The notes: generated by a model not told the origin, from the sequence alone. Counted from the first letter of the stretch, positions 1 through 30,419 are shown. The stretch: DNA of 64,000 bases from Glossina fuscipes (GCF_014805625.2 NW_023998646.1:904206-968205), one strand, 5' to 3'. Numbers and translations: made by a program.

Positions 1-1690
1 GGCAAACATGAAGGACTTATAGACATCAGGTGTTACATCTGTTCTAATTCTCTCATTTCAGTTTTATGTTTCCTACAATTTTCCCTTAGGATCCCTTGAG
101 GGTTTTTCTACGTAGCCTTAACATTCCTGTCTTCCACCACTTTCCTTAAATTTCACCTTTATGTAGCTATGGAATCTATGTTAGCACGAGATTTACCGTT
201 TCACTTTTTCTACAATTCCTGTGCCATTTTCCTTTAATGAAATAAATTTGTAATTACTTAGTTCTAAATGGTGGCGTAGTCGAAGCCCGTGTTATTGAAT
301 ATTGGAATCAGGTGGCGCGTTACTGTGCGCATTTTTTTTTTAGTTTAACGTCTCGTAACCACATTAATCGTTACCTTTCCTCTTGATAGATGCTGTCGTA
401 CATGTACCCTTTCGTTCTAATCTTCATTTACATGCACGCTAATTAATTTCCGGCATACACAGCGTCTACGTGTGGTTGAATCTAATGTTTGTTTGTCATA
501 CGTAAAATTGGCCAAGCAGCAACTGAAACGATTTGAGGAAACAACTCTTCCAGTACAATGAGAAAACGCAAGTTTTCCGAATTAATAAAGAGTGGAGAGT
601 TTATCTTTTTTAGGCATTTGCAGTAACTATGGTTGTCGGGGTAGTTAAATCTACACCCACCAATGGAATGCTTAATAGTTATGCTCAAAGCCGGACATTA
701 ATCTTTTCAACAGTCGCCAGCTAAGGGTGGTAAAATGTTATGAATATGTCTTTGGCTTTCCCTTTCTTTAGTATTGGTTCCTTAAAAAATCGATAAGTTT
801 CATCAAAACTCACATTATCAAATGTAGTATTTTCGTAAGACTATCTTAGTGTAGCTTCAATGAGACTTTCGATAGAACCACCTTTTCACAGTTTAAGTTT
901 GTCTATCTGACAGTGGAAGAAGCCCGGAACCTTTCAATGCTGCTGTCATTGAATTATATATTTTTTTGTAGTTTCCTTTGTCATTTCGCAAAACATAATG
1001 TGGAAAAGGTACGATTCCATCTTTGACGTATGCAGCAATACGTTCGTTTTCATGCCTAAAATCTTTGAGACAGGAGCTTAACGGCGAATATTTGAGTTGC
1101 GAACTAAAAAAGGGAAATAAAAAAAAAAATATAATGCAATAAAAAAACATATTTATATTATAACACGTTTCAGAAGGCAGCATAACTGGGACAATCTTAA
1201 TTTTTTTCAATCGAACTTTTCATATGTTTATTAATTTACTTATTTATATATCTACGCATGAAGTTCAAATCTTACCCTTTTGAAAATGATAACAGAAAAT
1301 GAAACAGAAATCGTGAATTACTTTTTAATAAGGTCACTGAAATTAAATATATCACTTACAAAAAGATGAGGGCAAAATGAAATGGAAAAGATTACCTCCG
1401 ATATTAAAAGATGTGTTAGTCCTATGATCTCTCTGCACATTAAGGAATGTGAAGAAAAATTACTTATTATGCCTATTCTCGCTATGATCGAAAGACTTAC
1501 TTGTACTTAAAAAAACCGTCTAAGAAGCCTTTTATTTAAAATATGATCTCCGAGTTGCAATATAATGTGCAACGTTACTAGCCATTCTCGGACATTGATT
1601 CCTACTCAAATAGTATTGATTTTCCCATTTTAAGGGAAATTTTTGTAAGAAACAAAAATTTAGAGTCAAGAGTATGGTGGTATTAAAAAA
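1..1690. other. No recognisable gene
   Basis: AT-rich sequence with stop codons in every frame. The two minus-strand open stretches at 482-688 and 893-1210 have low-complexity, non-conserved translations and no splice context that I can defend. I see no RNA gene or repeat boundary here. Confidence 0.6.
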
Positions 1691-3090
1691 AAAGAATTCC
1701 GCCGATTCCGCCGTTGATGTTATTACTATTCAAACCATGAATGTTAAACCAAATCTTTCCAAGTATTTTCAGTGTATCGTGCTATTCGCTATTAAATTCA
1801 GAAATTGTGTGACTTTTTGATGGTGAACAAAATATAATTTTTACAGGAGATTTTAAAGCTAGGCATTATTCGTAGGGTGACCATCACGCGACATAAGCAA
1901 GATCCTTCTAAATGCCAGCAATATCAGCAGTTTTAAGTTTGAAACCATGGAAACCCTACTTTTCACTGCAATCGATATGGTCGCAAGACGGATAGTCTTG
2001 GCTCTAACTTCCATTAAATCAAGTATTTTGTTATACAATTAGAATAGAAAACAACGCTTCAATTGGTAGTAGCTAACGCTCTCCCAGATTGTTTCAAAGC
2101 TACCGTCCGGTTTGTCGTTAAATTGAAGTACTTTTCAATCCGAGATGGAATTCGTTGAAACCAAATTTTCCGATATTCAGTTTTTCTCATTCAAAAAGTG
2201 ATGAAACCCTTCCCTTTCAACACTTTCCCGAAAATATCAAGACGCAAGCAAAAAAGGTAGTAAATAGGCAAATCTCGTCAATTTCATTGAGTATATGAAG
2301 AGAAGGAGTGAAGAGTTAGAAAGGCCAAATGGACACACAAAGCTATCACGATTAATGGGACGTGTACAAGAGGCAATTCGCTTTTTTCTAGAATTTTTTC
2401 AGTGAGTGGTGGTTATTTATAGCTGGTATTTCGTTTAGAGTTGTCCAGTGGTCCGTTCCAAGAAAACTTGTCCTTTGAATTAACGGAATCTTCGCATTTT
2501 GGTGTTGGATCATATATATATTTATGGAATCCAAGATGGCCTAATTTGCGACGTAACTTCGTAGTGAAAGAAAAAAGCCAACACGTATTGAGTGGGTAGC
2601 CTTGCTTTCTCTTTACCGAGGAAATATAACTCGCGTGCGACTGTGTCAGTGGTTCAGCAGACAGTTGATCGGGTCCCTAAAGGTGTACTTTCGAGCCGGG
2701 AGTTTGTGAGATAATGATGCAAGCGCACACTGTTACCTTAAGGACATCGTTCCGAACCGACAATACCTATCTCCCAACCACAGGTTAGCTACCAAGCTAG
2801 GGCATCCTTTCGGGACGAGAGTCTATAAGATAATAATGCAAGCGCACACTGTTATTCGTTAATTTTATCGATGGTCACTGATAAATCGAAAATTATAAGG
2901 TACCTAGATATGTTTAAGGGTCATGTTCCAAGTGGCAAGAGGCTTGAAATACCTTCAATTCCTTTTACTACTTTCAATAATACACCCTTCTCCTTACGTA
3001 ACACGTGTTTTACAATCCAGGAAGAGGGCTACCGCCGCAGGTATAAAAATAAAAGACTGGTCGATTTATTTATAGCCCTAGACTATTGAC
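1690..3090 (+). pseudogene. Degenerate LINE copy, relative of the 30.7-33.7 kb element
   Basis: From about 1705 the DNA lines up by eye with 32460 onward: the stretch around 1710-1755 parallels 32464-32515, and 1940-2000 parallels the endonuclease end near 32735-32775. The reading frame at 2871-3089 parallels the start of the reverse transcriptase region at 33307-33480 (shared IPSIPF and NTPFSL motifs). Stops and frameshifts break it throughout. About 450 bases (roughly 2400-2860) have no counterpart in the other copy, so it carries an insertion or rearrangement. It encodes nothing functional. The family is a non-LTR retrotransposon, probably I clade by the RNase H region of the sister copy. 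Confidence 0.75.
2691..2854. repeat. Imperfect tandem duplication, 119-bp period
   Basis: A 25-base block at 2711-2735 recurs at 2830-2854 with one mismatch, exactly 119 bases later. The bases just before each block (2691-2710 and 2809-2829) are also alike. It lies in the part of the decayed LINE with no counterpart in its sister copy. Confidence 0.75.
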
Positions 3091-5676
3091 ATTACGGGCT
3101 TCTCTTTCTTACTCTTTTACTAACGTGCGCATTACTGGATATAGGTGACCACACTTTTACATAATATTATTGTCTAAGTTGTACTATTAACTAAAGCTCA
3201 AAAGTGATTTCGGCTACCTTCTATGTGCATAATGTCACCTATGGGTTTCAGCCTTGTCCAATTTCGAATATTACAAAATACGATGTTCTTTGTTTTTTAA
3301 TATACTTTAGCAGCTCATGCTTATTCAACATTGAATATGCGATCGGATATTTTAAGTAGTCTACGGCAACATCACATTTCAAACGCTTTCAGTGCGTGCG
3401 TTGTACTGACTTTTAACGTTTATGATTTTGAACCATACATGAGCATCGCCCATGCGAAGCATTTCATGGAACGAAGGCGAAAGAATAAGTTCATTTCGCG
3501 CCTTGCTTGAATATCCAGGTACGCAAAGCTTCTAAGTGATTGTCAGCGTTCATAATAAATGTGCGATTATAAGTCTGTGCTTCTCTTAAATGCTAAATCT
3601 CGCGTACATATAAAAATTGTATGAGTTTTCAAAAATAACCTTTAGAAAGTAATGCACACTTGCCGCAGGTAAGGTTTGAATTGGGTTCATAACTAGGTCA
3701 TCTATTTTTTTTTTTATGGATATTGAGCTCAAATGAACTAAGTCAATGAGAAATATAGCGTACATGTCCGGAAAATAGAATACGATGATTATTTGCAGGT
3801 TGCATTTTTCGACGAAAATCCCACATTTGATGGTTTGACTTTGCGTGAAAACTAGAAACCAAATTACCAAACATAATAAAACCAAATATACATTTATAAC
3901 GTTTTACCTATCTTATAATGCTGGGGATTGTTGAAAAGATTAAAAATATTTGGCAGAACATTTAGCGCAAAAAGGGGTTTAAAACAAAAATGGCGCGGTG
4001 AAGTTATGTACTTTTAACTAGCTTGTAAAAGGGTATATAAGCAGTATATTTGCGGGAGGCAAAGTTAGTCGAATCAAGAGAGCTAAATTGCAATATTCGA
4101 CCACGCAAGACAAGAACGAGAATTAAAGCATTATAAGTTCCTGTATATATAGTTTATAGATTTCATGAGGATTGTAAATAAAACCGACGCAAACCTACAA
4201 ATCACATCAATGGTACGAAGTTGACTTCAATATGAATTGAATAAAAAACTTGAAAAGTGCAATAGAGCAAGTCGCTTTATAATATATATATTTCTCTTTA
4301 AGACTAAGAAAAAACCGTTTATTTATTTACCCATTTATACATGAAATTAGACTGAAGAAAATCTGAATTCAGTGCATCTTAATAGAAAATCTTATACTAA
4401 TTGTTTTAAAACTAGTATACAATAAAAAGGAAGAAAACAAGAAGAATAGTACTAACAAAGTAAGTTTTAAAATAAATTAAAAAGTTAAAAATAATAATTC
4501 ATGTATAAATAAATAAAAAGAGAGAAAAATTTACACATTAAGGACGCAACAAGTCGCGGTTAATAATAATGATGACAGAAAAAATAAATAACTATATGTA
4601 AATATGTACATACTTAATGTATATACTTATATACTTAAACATTATTAATTAAAATTAATTAAGGCTCAGATTGTAAAAAAATAACAATACGCTATTATAA
4701 TAATTACTACGTGCATACATATTATTTAGGCCCGAACCTGTGGTCATTGTAATATAAAGGACAAAAAAATGAGTGGACTACTTTATATGAAGACTTGATA
4801 AAAGCACTTAAATATGTGTAAAAATGTAAAAAGCGTCGGTTAATTTTACGCAATTTTAGAGAAAAGAAAGCAAAAACAGATAGATAGATACTGCTCATGT
4901 GTTTGTATGGTGAATATGAACGGAAGGTTCTGTTTTCGCGACTTTCAGAAGCTAAGTTACAATCTCGTACGTTATCTCGTCACCATCGTCGTCGTCGTCA
5001 TTCACCCATTATCCTAACTGAAAATTCCAGTTCATCCATATTGCCCCTGAAATTGGAATTAAGCGTAAGAATGTATTTCCTGTTTTCTCTAGTAGTGTCA
5101 ACAGCACTAACTGCATTTTGGGATTGTAGTTCCCATAATTCTTCCGAACTTATTTTTTGTTTTATTAGTATTCTCTCTCCCAGAGTATTAAACTTATATA
5201 CATAAAATATCTTATCTCAATATAATTCATACTTATGCATTCAACACTTTGTTGCTATCTGAAAACTACGCAAAAGTGAATATTTGAATATAAAAACCAA
5301 CTTCCAAGAAGAGCTAAAGAAAAAAAAATGTATTGTAAAAATATGATCGCTCAGGAAATTATTTTGGCTAGGTTATGACAGGTGAGTGGTGGATAGGAGG
5401 GGCCTGAGAAATGTTCCTTGCGTCAGTCAATGCTATGTTATGCCTATGTTTGTTACATACTTATACTGTACCTACTCCTTGCTTTCTACAAAGAAAGTGT
5501 TGCTGCATAAGTGTAGGCATCCATATTAACATTACCTCGCAACCAATACTTTTCTATTGTTTTATTAAGATCTTTGAAATTTTATTTTATAATTTATTAT
5601 TTCCTACCTATTTGCGGTTGAGTTTCTAACCGAGAAAAATCACAATGTAGGTTGATATAATAAGAATATCGATTGT
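3091..5676. other. AT-rich intergenic sequence; possible solo LTR near 4 kb
   Basis: No gene recognised. At 4033-4190 a TATA-like run (GTATATAAG), then a region relatively rich in G and C, then an AATAAA signal resemble the promoter-to-poly(A) layout of an LTR. I find no matching second LTR, terminal dinucleotides or target duplication, so this is only a candidate. 4220-4700 is simple AT-rich DNA. The plus-strand open stretch at 4897-5205 is not recognisable. Confidence 0.4.
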
Positions 5677-5871
5677 CATTCATTTATTATTATTATTATT
5701 ATTAATTTCGCCACAGAAATAAATTCTAAGACTAAACTCTTAAAAGCACTAGCATCTAAGGCTATCGGCTTTTATTAAAAACTCTACCGCACTTGAGATT
5801 CGAACCCACGACCATTGACTTGCTAGTCGAGATTCCTCCCCTTCGGCTACTCAGGCGGATCATTCATTTAT
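5677..5871 (-). mobile_element. tRNA-derived SINE copy 1 with 11-bp target duplication
   Basis: The element occupies about 5688-5860 on the minus strand and is flanked by the perfect direct repeat CATTCATTTAT (5677-5687 and 5861-5871). Read on the minus strand, it opens with a tRNA-like head holding A-box-like (TAGCCGAAGGGGAGG) and B-box-like (GGTTCGAATC) promoter motifs, then an unrelated body, then a (TAA)n-type tail at the low-coordinate end. This is the layout of a SINE moved by a partner LINE. It shares most of its length with the copy at 8398-8568. Confidence 0.85.
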
Positions 5872-6045
5872 GATAAGTGAAGTGGTTCTGCAATTATTAA
5901 AGCAATTTACAATCCCAATGGAAACAAAAATATTAAAAATATAGGAGAATATATTTTCCTCGTTTAATGCAACCCATCTAAAAAATTTGAAAAATCACAT
6001 AAACACAATTATTTGAAAATAATATAAATTGTTTATTGGACACAT

Positions 6046-23474
<17,429 letters not shown>

Positions 23475-23920
23475 TATTTAAATGCCTTTATTTATTATTT
23501 CAAATTATCACTTACTAAAATATGATGTAACACGTAAGTAAAAAACCTAGACATGTGATCAAAACAAATAAACTGAAGTTTGCGAAGTTTTCGACAATAG
23601 TAACACAATTGAACAGGAATGCAATGCAATTGAGATGAAATGAAATTTAGGAAAACCTCTAGAGCAGATATTTGATTAAGTGCCCGGAAAGTTAGGGTCA
23701 TGTAAAGTCTTACGAAGACGGTAGTAAAACATAGATTATTGGCTGGGGAAAACCAAAATTTTTTATAATGAAATTTTTAATTTTATATCAATCGTGCCCG
23801 GATTATTGTATCCATTATATAACAATTAAAAATGAATGAAGTGAAAAATTGTTATTTTAAAAGTAATATACCACTAGCTTAGCTCAATGTTAAAAAGCTA
23901 AACCCGTGTGCTTGTTCTGC

Positions 23921-24003
23921 AGATTGCTTAAGGAAATTTTTATCACTTTAACAGATTGCTTGAGGGAATTTTCATTTAACAGACTGCATGAGGTAATTTA
24001 TTG
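23921..24003. repeat. Degenerate tandem repeat, about 28-32 bp, three units
   Basis: Units start at 23921, 23953 and 23981, each opening AGAYTGCWTRAGG and followed by a T-rich stretch. It sits between RpII15 exon 1 and the assembly gap. Confidence 0.7.
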
Positions 24004-24108
24004 AAATCAACTCTGTGCATTTTCCTATAAGCGGCTAGAACAGCCTCCAAAAATTTGAATATGGATACATCTTTAGCATTCGATTTTACCCTATTTTCAA
24101 AAAAAAAA

Positions 24109-24508
24109 NNNNNNNNNNNNNNNNNNNNNNNNNNNNNNNNNNNNNNNNNNNNNNNNNNNNNNNNNNNNNNNNNNNNNNNNNNNNNNNNNNNNNNNNNNNN
24201 NNNNNNNNNNNNNNNNNNNNNNNNNNNNNNNNNNNNNNNNNNNNNNNNNNNNNNNNNNNNNNNNNNNNNNNNNNNNNNNNNNNNNNNNNNNNNNNNNNNN
24301 NNNNNNNNNNNNNNNNNNNNNNNNNNNNNNNNNNNNNNNNNNNNNNNNNNNNNNNNNNNNNNNNNNNNNNNNNNNNNNNNNNNNNNNNNNNNNNNNNNNN
24401 NNNNNNNNNNNNNNNNNNNNNNNNNNNNNNNNNNNNNNNNNNNNNNNNNNNNNNNNNNNNNNNNNNNNNNNNNNNNNNNNNNNNNNNNNNNNNNNNNNNN
24501 NNNNNNNN
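24109..24508. other. Assembly gap, 400 N
   Basis: Exactly 400 unknown bases preceded by an A run. The true length may differ from 400. Open reading frames drawn across it are artefacts. Confidence 0.99.
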
Positions 24509-24967
24509 CAAGGGGAGATGAATGCATATTTTTGATACATTTATATAATAAAGAAGTCGCATTACATAGTTTTAATAGAATGAATAAAAGGCCGCACTAA
24601 TAATAAATCTCGATCTATTCAAAAACCAACGGTTACCAGTAACTGTAATAGATATCATAAATTTAGCATAAAAACTTTGTCGATAATTGTGTGAAAAATG
24701 CCTCATACAGATCCACTTCAGCAATTTATACAAGAATGGACTACGTTTATCTATTTTTTCTTCTTAACTTTGCTGGATTGCTGGTAGTCTGAGAGTTAAA
24801 TCATTTTGGTAAAAATTGGAACAATAGTTGAAACTCTCTAAATCTCTCTAAAATTTAAAAAAAAATCCTTTTAAATATTAAACATTACAAAAATATTTAT
24901 TCCGAGAATTTACTAACTTAAAATTTAACTAATAAACACAAAATATATCTAAATAACAAAAATCTAT

Positions 24968-25108
24968 TTAATTTTGATCCAACACATGTGTTGTCTTTAC
25001 TCCGCCATTTTCAAAAACACTTTTAGCAAGAACCGCCATTTCTTTGTACAAATTTAAGCGTTCACCTGAAGTGGCGTGTTTAAGGTTCAGTTTACATCTT
25101 TCGGAAGC
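24968..25108 (-). CDS. VLCAD last coding exon
   Basis: 46 residues and TAA (24970-24968), starting ASERCKLNL and ending [12 protein letters not shown]. Too short for a plain ORF search, but in phase 0 with the previous donor after a 755-base intron, and matching the family's VENGGV-type tail. Confidence 0.9.
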   Translation of the reverse strand, partial: ASERCKLNLKHATSGERLNLYKEMAVLAKSVFENGGVKTTHVLDQN

Positions 25109-27919
25109 CTAAAATAGATGGCATTGGAGAAAATAAGTGTGAAAATAATAGATAATTAGTCAACAAATAAATGAGTTAGTTATAAATAAATATATCTAAG
25201 TTTGTATCAAAAATTAAATAAGTTCCGAACGAAGCTCGAGAAATTTCCCAAATATATTGAAATAGCCGATTAATCAACCCCATCAATGTTGAGGTTAGGA
25301 TGGCTCTTGAATGTTAAAATTTCGAATATTAAAATTTGACTGAATGCAATCTAAATAACAATCTAGAGCATCTTGCTTATATAACCGACTAAAAGTGGTG
25401 CCATATTCCATTTCCATGATTTCAAATATACACGATGTACGATGAATACGATATAATAATGCATAACCCAAGTTAATGGATTCTTTACTTTATATTACAA
25501 ACAAACATCGTGAGCCAACTAAGATGGGTCTTAAAAAATCCAATGTAAACTTTTTTTCTATTACCAGCTTCCTTGTAATGTTCAGCATCTTAGTTAGACC
25601 AATAGGTAAGCTAAAAGCAACTGCGAATAATATTAACTAAAATTTTTCCATTGATCTGCGCGAAGATGTTTTTACGAAACCCGCCCAGGCGTTAAGGAAA
25701 AAACCTCCGCTTAATAAGCAGCTACAGACTATAAGTAGCGCTTAATTTTAAACTGGTTCAATTGAATGTTTTCATTTTTTATGGTTAACTTGAACTAAAT
25801 CTAAACCTTTCTTAAACAAGAAATATCTTCGATACTTCCATATACTTTATTTATTCCACATACCTGAGAGCACCAGGCTTTAGTTAAGTTCAACTCATGT
25901 TCAGCGGTAGGTATATTTTTATGTACTGCTCTGCTAGCACGTGATAAAGTTACTACCATTGCATAAATGTCAATGGCAGAGTCGGCCAGGCGATTTAAAA
26001 TACATTGCTCGCCAATGATACTTTTTCCATACTTAATTAGAAGGCTTTCAACAGTTTTACCAAACAAGTCAATGCATTCGCCTGCACGTTTCCCATGTAA
26101 TTGCAGTTCTGAGGCTACATATGGACTGAGATCAGTTCCTCCAATACCCACTGACGAAGCGGCTCGACGTGAGGCTTCTTTAAATATAAGACCCAAGTTA
26201 GCTGTTGGATGTTTGAAAGCGTTTTGCAACTCCTTTAGGTGAGAGCCAGCATACTGAATTCCAGTAAGCGCAACAAATAATCTTAAAATATCATTTGTAC
26301 CCTCAAAAATTCGAAAGATTCTTAAATCTCTCATCACACGTTCTAATCCGGTATCTTTCATAAAACCCATGCCTCCTAGAATTTGTATAGATTCATCGCA
26401 AACATGCCACGCTGATTCCGAAGCAAAGATTTTGGATATAGCTGCTTCCAAATGATAATCTTGACTTCCTGCATCCATATTTTGTGATATACTAAATGCC
26501 ATTGACTCGGTGGCGTATTGAAGCATACTCATTTGTGCAATTTTTTCCTGTATGCCCATATATTCGTTTAGCTTTTTACCAAACTGTAACCTGTTGTTTG
26601 CGTGATCGACTGCTTTACTTATACAATGTTTCATTGTTCCTGCCAGCGTCGCGCCCATACCAAATCTTCCGTTATTCAATATATTCATAGCAACTTTAAA
26701 GCCGTCGCCTTCTTCACCCAACACATTTTCAGTAGGAACTTTCACATCTTCAAAATAAACTTCAGCAGTATTGGATGCTTTTATACCCATCTTTTTCTCG
26801 GGTGGCCCATTCGTGACGCCGCCAAACGACCTTTCAACGATAAAGGCTGTGACCTGAAAGGAAAAATCTTATTCAAATTGCGCCAATTATCGTTACAATC
26901 GAAGATCCTTCGAATTGGTTGGGTATGCTTCAAGCCTTTTTATGATTTTACGCTATACGTAGTTCTACATTAATACTAAGTTAGTTACCTTTTCTTTCTT
27001 TTCTCCAGTTTCTTTGTCCTGTATTTCGGTTTGGGCAAACACCGTCATAATATCCGCGATTCCACCATTTGAAATCCAAATTTTTGATCCATTTAGTACG
27101 TAATGCTTTCCATCAGAACTTTTAACTGCTTTACATTTTATAGAGCCAGCATCAGATCCAGCACTAGGTTCTGTTAAAGCAAAGGCTGCATATACCTTCT
27201 CTGTCGAAACGGCGGGCAAATACTTGGCTTTCTGTTCGGGATTTCCATATAGTAAAATTCCTTTAAAACCGATACTCTGATGTGCGCCAATAGTAATTCC
27301 TAATCCTAAGTCATTAGCTCCAACTATTTGGCAAAGTCTGCCATATTGCGTATTGTTGAGGCCAAGACCACCGTAATCGCTTGGTACCTGGATACAGAAA
27401 GCACCCAATTCCCATAATTGATTTAAAGTGGCATCATCAATTTTCGCATTTTCATCATTTTTTGCCGCGTCATTAACTTCCTGAAATAATTCCAAATAAG
27501 AATTTTGCGTATGAAAATAGCATTCTTAGCATAAACATTCATCACAAAATGATGCATACGTAAAATAAGAAATAATTCAGCAAATACATTTTCTTTATAC
27601 CCGAAATATCCTACTCCCGTAGACTTTATCCTAAAAAATTTCATTCGGTCTTGACCAACAGTTTCAGAATATTTCATACTTAGAGTATTACTACACAGAT
27701 GATAAAGACTGCAAATAACTTACCAAAAAGAATTTTTCAAATGGTGGTATAAAACTATTTACGAGTTCCTTTTCATCACTCGTAAGAACGTCCGGATAGG
27801 GGAACACTTGTGACGAAATTAAACTTCCACGAAATATGTTAGCCATAAAGGATTGGTTTGCTTTCTGCGAGGACTTCTCAAATTTTGGTTCTGCCTTCGG
27901 TACAGCTGCTGCATAATGT
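24968..27919 (-). CDS. Very-long-chain acyl-CoA dehydrogenase, mitochondrial (gene span, 5' exon missing)
   Basis: Four exons (27919-27724, 27480-26989, 26853-25864, 25108-24968) join in phase 0 to give about 605 residues; the family precursor is around 650. The enzyme catalyses the FAD-dependent first step of long-chain fatty-acid beta-oxidation at the inner mitochondrial membrane. Visible are the acyl-CoA dehydrogenase core ([12 protein letters not shown] and KIWISNGG), the middle domain ([17 protein letters not shown]), the catalytic Glu in FEGTND (codon 26304-26302), and the C-terminal extension that separates this family from shorter acyl-CoA dehydrogenases. The first exon, carrying the start and most of the transit peptide, was not found: the 27919 exon begins with the last base of a codon after a TGTAG acceptor. 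It is probably upstream, beyond 28000. Orthologous to human ACADVL; Drosophila CG7461 by recollection. Confidence 0.93.
25864..26853 (-). CDS. VLCAD exon, catalytic domain
   Basis: 330 codons, from [12 protein letters not shown] to TKAWCSQ. Acceptor CCTTTCAG, donor CAG|GTATGT. Reading on past the donor gives a false C-terminus ending at 25801. Contains [14 protein letters not shown] and FEGTND. Confidence 0.96.
26989..27480 (-). CDS. VLCAD exon, N-terminal and FAD-contacting region
   Basis: 164 codons, EVNDAAKND to ETGEKKEK. Acceptor TTATTTCAG, donor AAG|GTAACT. Contains [11 protein letters not shown] and the [12 protein letters not shown] signature. Confidence 0.95.
27724..27919 (-). CDS. 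VLCAD exon with N-terminal region
   Basis: One base plus 65 codons, from HYAAAVPK to PPFEKFFL, with [15 protein letters not shown] typical of the region after the transit peptide. Donor GTAAGT at 27723-27718. The upstream acceptor ...AAAATGTAG is acceptable but the exon before it is unknown. Confidence 0.85.
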
Positions 27920-27959
27920 CTACATTTTATAAAATTGAAGTCATGAAAAGTTATCACAA

Positions 27960-28585
27960 TGGTAGATTTTAGCTAACAGTACAAATCACAATTGTTCGAA
28001 ATTGAAATCTCTGATCAATTATAAGCTGCGGCGTGGACATGAAGAGGCTACTTAGAATAATGATGCCAGTAATAGATAATAGATAACTCTATGTTCAAAT
28101 GCTTTTATTTCTACTTTTCGATCAACATCATCAGACAATCACTAGCATACAAGAATTAAAATAACGCAACACTAAAATTCATAAATTTACAAACTAATTA
28201 TTGTATTGTTTGCGTATATTACTTTAAATCCTTCCACTATTTCTTCATTTATTTTCATTCGCCCAAAAAAATCTTTATAGCGGTTTATACGCTGCATTAT
28301 ATTTGAACACAATAAGACTTCCATTTGATTAGTGGCGAAAATTATATTTAATGGTCCAGTTGCCGGGTTTAATTGGTTTTATCAGAAATTGTAATATGGA
28401 AGCCAACAAACCGACTTAGCATAATACAACAAGCAACAAAATCGGATGCGGTTGTGACTAATTTTTTTATACTGTCGTCCTAAAATGAGACTAAGAAAAA
28501 GGAAAACTAAATTGCTTGTGCGCGGTTGATTTCTTTCATTTTCAAAAATAAATAGAAATTTATATGGTGTATATGTTGATGTTCA
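27960..28585. other. Upstream region of the dehydrogenase
   Basis: The missing first exon and promoter should lie here or further right. A minus-strand ATG at about 28419 opens MLSR..., basic and hydrophobic like a transit peptide, but no convincing GT donor in the right phase follows. I do not call it. Confidence 0.3.
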
Positions 28586-29170
28586 TAGTTTGTGTTGTAC
28601 AGGAGTGCGGACGTTGTATGCGTATCCTTTGACCAGTTTGGGTCATTGGGCCAGAAGGACATGCCTAGGCGCATTCAAAATTTGAACCTTGTTTCTACGC
28701 GTTATGAAGGTATCGAAAAAGATTATATTTGGGTACACTGTAATATTGGGTAAACGCGGTCAATTTTTCCCTCCTTTTATACAAGCATTACAGTATCGTC
28801 CGCACAACATATGTTCAGGTTTTTGCAGAGTTATCTGCTGTTGGGTATGAGTAATGAGCAAGAAACCAATTTTTTATTCAGTTTGATAAACAGGGGTGTC
28901 CTCAATTTACATGGCACCGTATGCGTGTCCTTCGACAGATTTCTTGCAGTGTCTTGCCATATTTGAAATCAAGAGCTTCATGTTTGCAGCCAAGATAATG
29001 TGCGACACACATTGCACGAGCGAAAATGCGGACCTATTTAAACCGATTCAGAATTTGATACTGATCAAGAATATATGTTTTTTAATGAGTCTCCGAAGCT
29101 TTTTTCTGGGCGTTACAAACGTTTTGTTAAAATGATTAAACGTCTCATTCTTCGATCATAGCTGTAAAAA
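28586..29170. repeat. Dispersed repeat family A, long copy
   Basis: Matches 53558-54240 almost end to end: GTTGTAYAGGAGTG near the start, TAATATTGGGTA in the middle, GAGCAA...CCAATTTTTTATTC, then CCTTCGAC and the AATTTGATACTGATCAAGAATATAT block. The first and second halves also resemble each other. Not coding. Confidence 0.75.
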
Positions 29171-30419
29171 TATATACCAATGGATGCTTATCCCTTTTAT
29201 ATTTGAAATGATGTTCAAGACATGAGAAGAAAGTAACCATCATTACTAAAATCTCATATTTTATTTGTTTTGCTGATAACTGGCAGATCAAAGATTGTGA
29301 TTCTAAATATTATAAGTCGGCCTCTCTACACATGCACAGAACTGTGCACTTAATCAAATAGGAAAACGGGTTCAAAGTCCAATGTGAATGAACAATGTTC
29401 TCATAGTATACAAGATTATAGATGCGCCTAGGCGAAAAATATTTTCTTTAACTGTGACAATTGCTAGAAATATTCTACCGAAAGAAATTCTTATTACTAC
29501 TACCTTATTAAACAACTTGCAGATTTATAACTGGATAATATTTTACGATTTGAACCCAACATTATAGACACTTTTGTTGTGAAAAAGAAACTGAAGTATT
29601 TTAGTTGTTAATGATTTACGTCTTAATATTTTCTTTGCTGTTTAGTCAACTAAATATGATTTAACAGTAGCATTTAATAATCGCACAAGTGAAAATGCAA
29701 AGTTGCCATATTAAAAAATATGAATATTTGAAGAGGCATGTATTAAGGGATTGATACAACAGCTGTAAACACAAAGAATGAAAAATTTTTGAAAAAAACT
29801 TAAAGGGAGAAGCATCGAAATGAACTTAACTGACGCGGTAGAAAAAGCAAAAGAATTGCTTAAATGTTTTAATTAGCAAACATATTTAAAATTAGGAATA
29901 ATTCGCCTTGTTTTTCGTTTCTTATAAAGTAATACGGGGAACAAAGTAAAAGTTGATATCGTATAATATAAAAAAGGTTTAAATTAGTACGAACTAAATA
30001 TAAATTAGAATAAATAAAATAAATTCTTTATTTCTTCTTGTGCGTTTTTTTTTAATATGTGTTATTTGCATACGCCATATGATCTGCCAATTCCCAAAAG
30101 GTCAGCCAGATATTGTGTTAAGCACTATGCTTATTTTCGGTATGGGGCTTCAACTTCTCCGATTTTTTACCTAATTTATGTTTATTTTGTATTAATTTAA
30201 CTTTTCTTTATGATATTCGATTTGCAATCATTTATATATTATAATTATTTTTACATAATTATTTATATATTATTTTATAAGACATAAAAAGCAACCAATA
30301 AATGCAATTTATTTTAATTTTAAAGTGTGGTTTTCAAATGAAAACATTTAAGCAAGTCTTTTGCTGTATTTAAATGCGTCAGTGAACTCCATTTCTAAGC
30401 TTCTTCTTTTAAACTCATT
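29171..30419. other. Unassigned AT-rich DNA
   Basis: No gene, RNA or repeat boundary recognised. 30180-30330 is especially AT-rich. Confidence 0.5.

Noticed and set aside
5779..5856. Functional tRNA gene
   Set aside because: A and B boxes are present, but no full cloverleaf or acceptor stem forms, and the segment is the head of a repeated SINE.
23976..24600. Long open frames of 147-183 codons
   Set aside because: They exist only because the 400-N gap has no stop codons.
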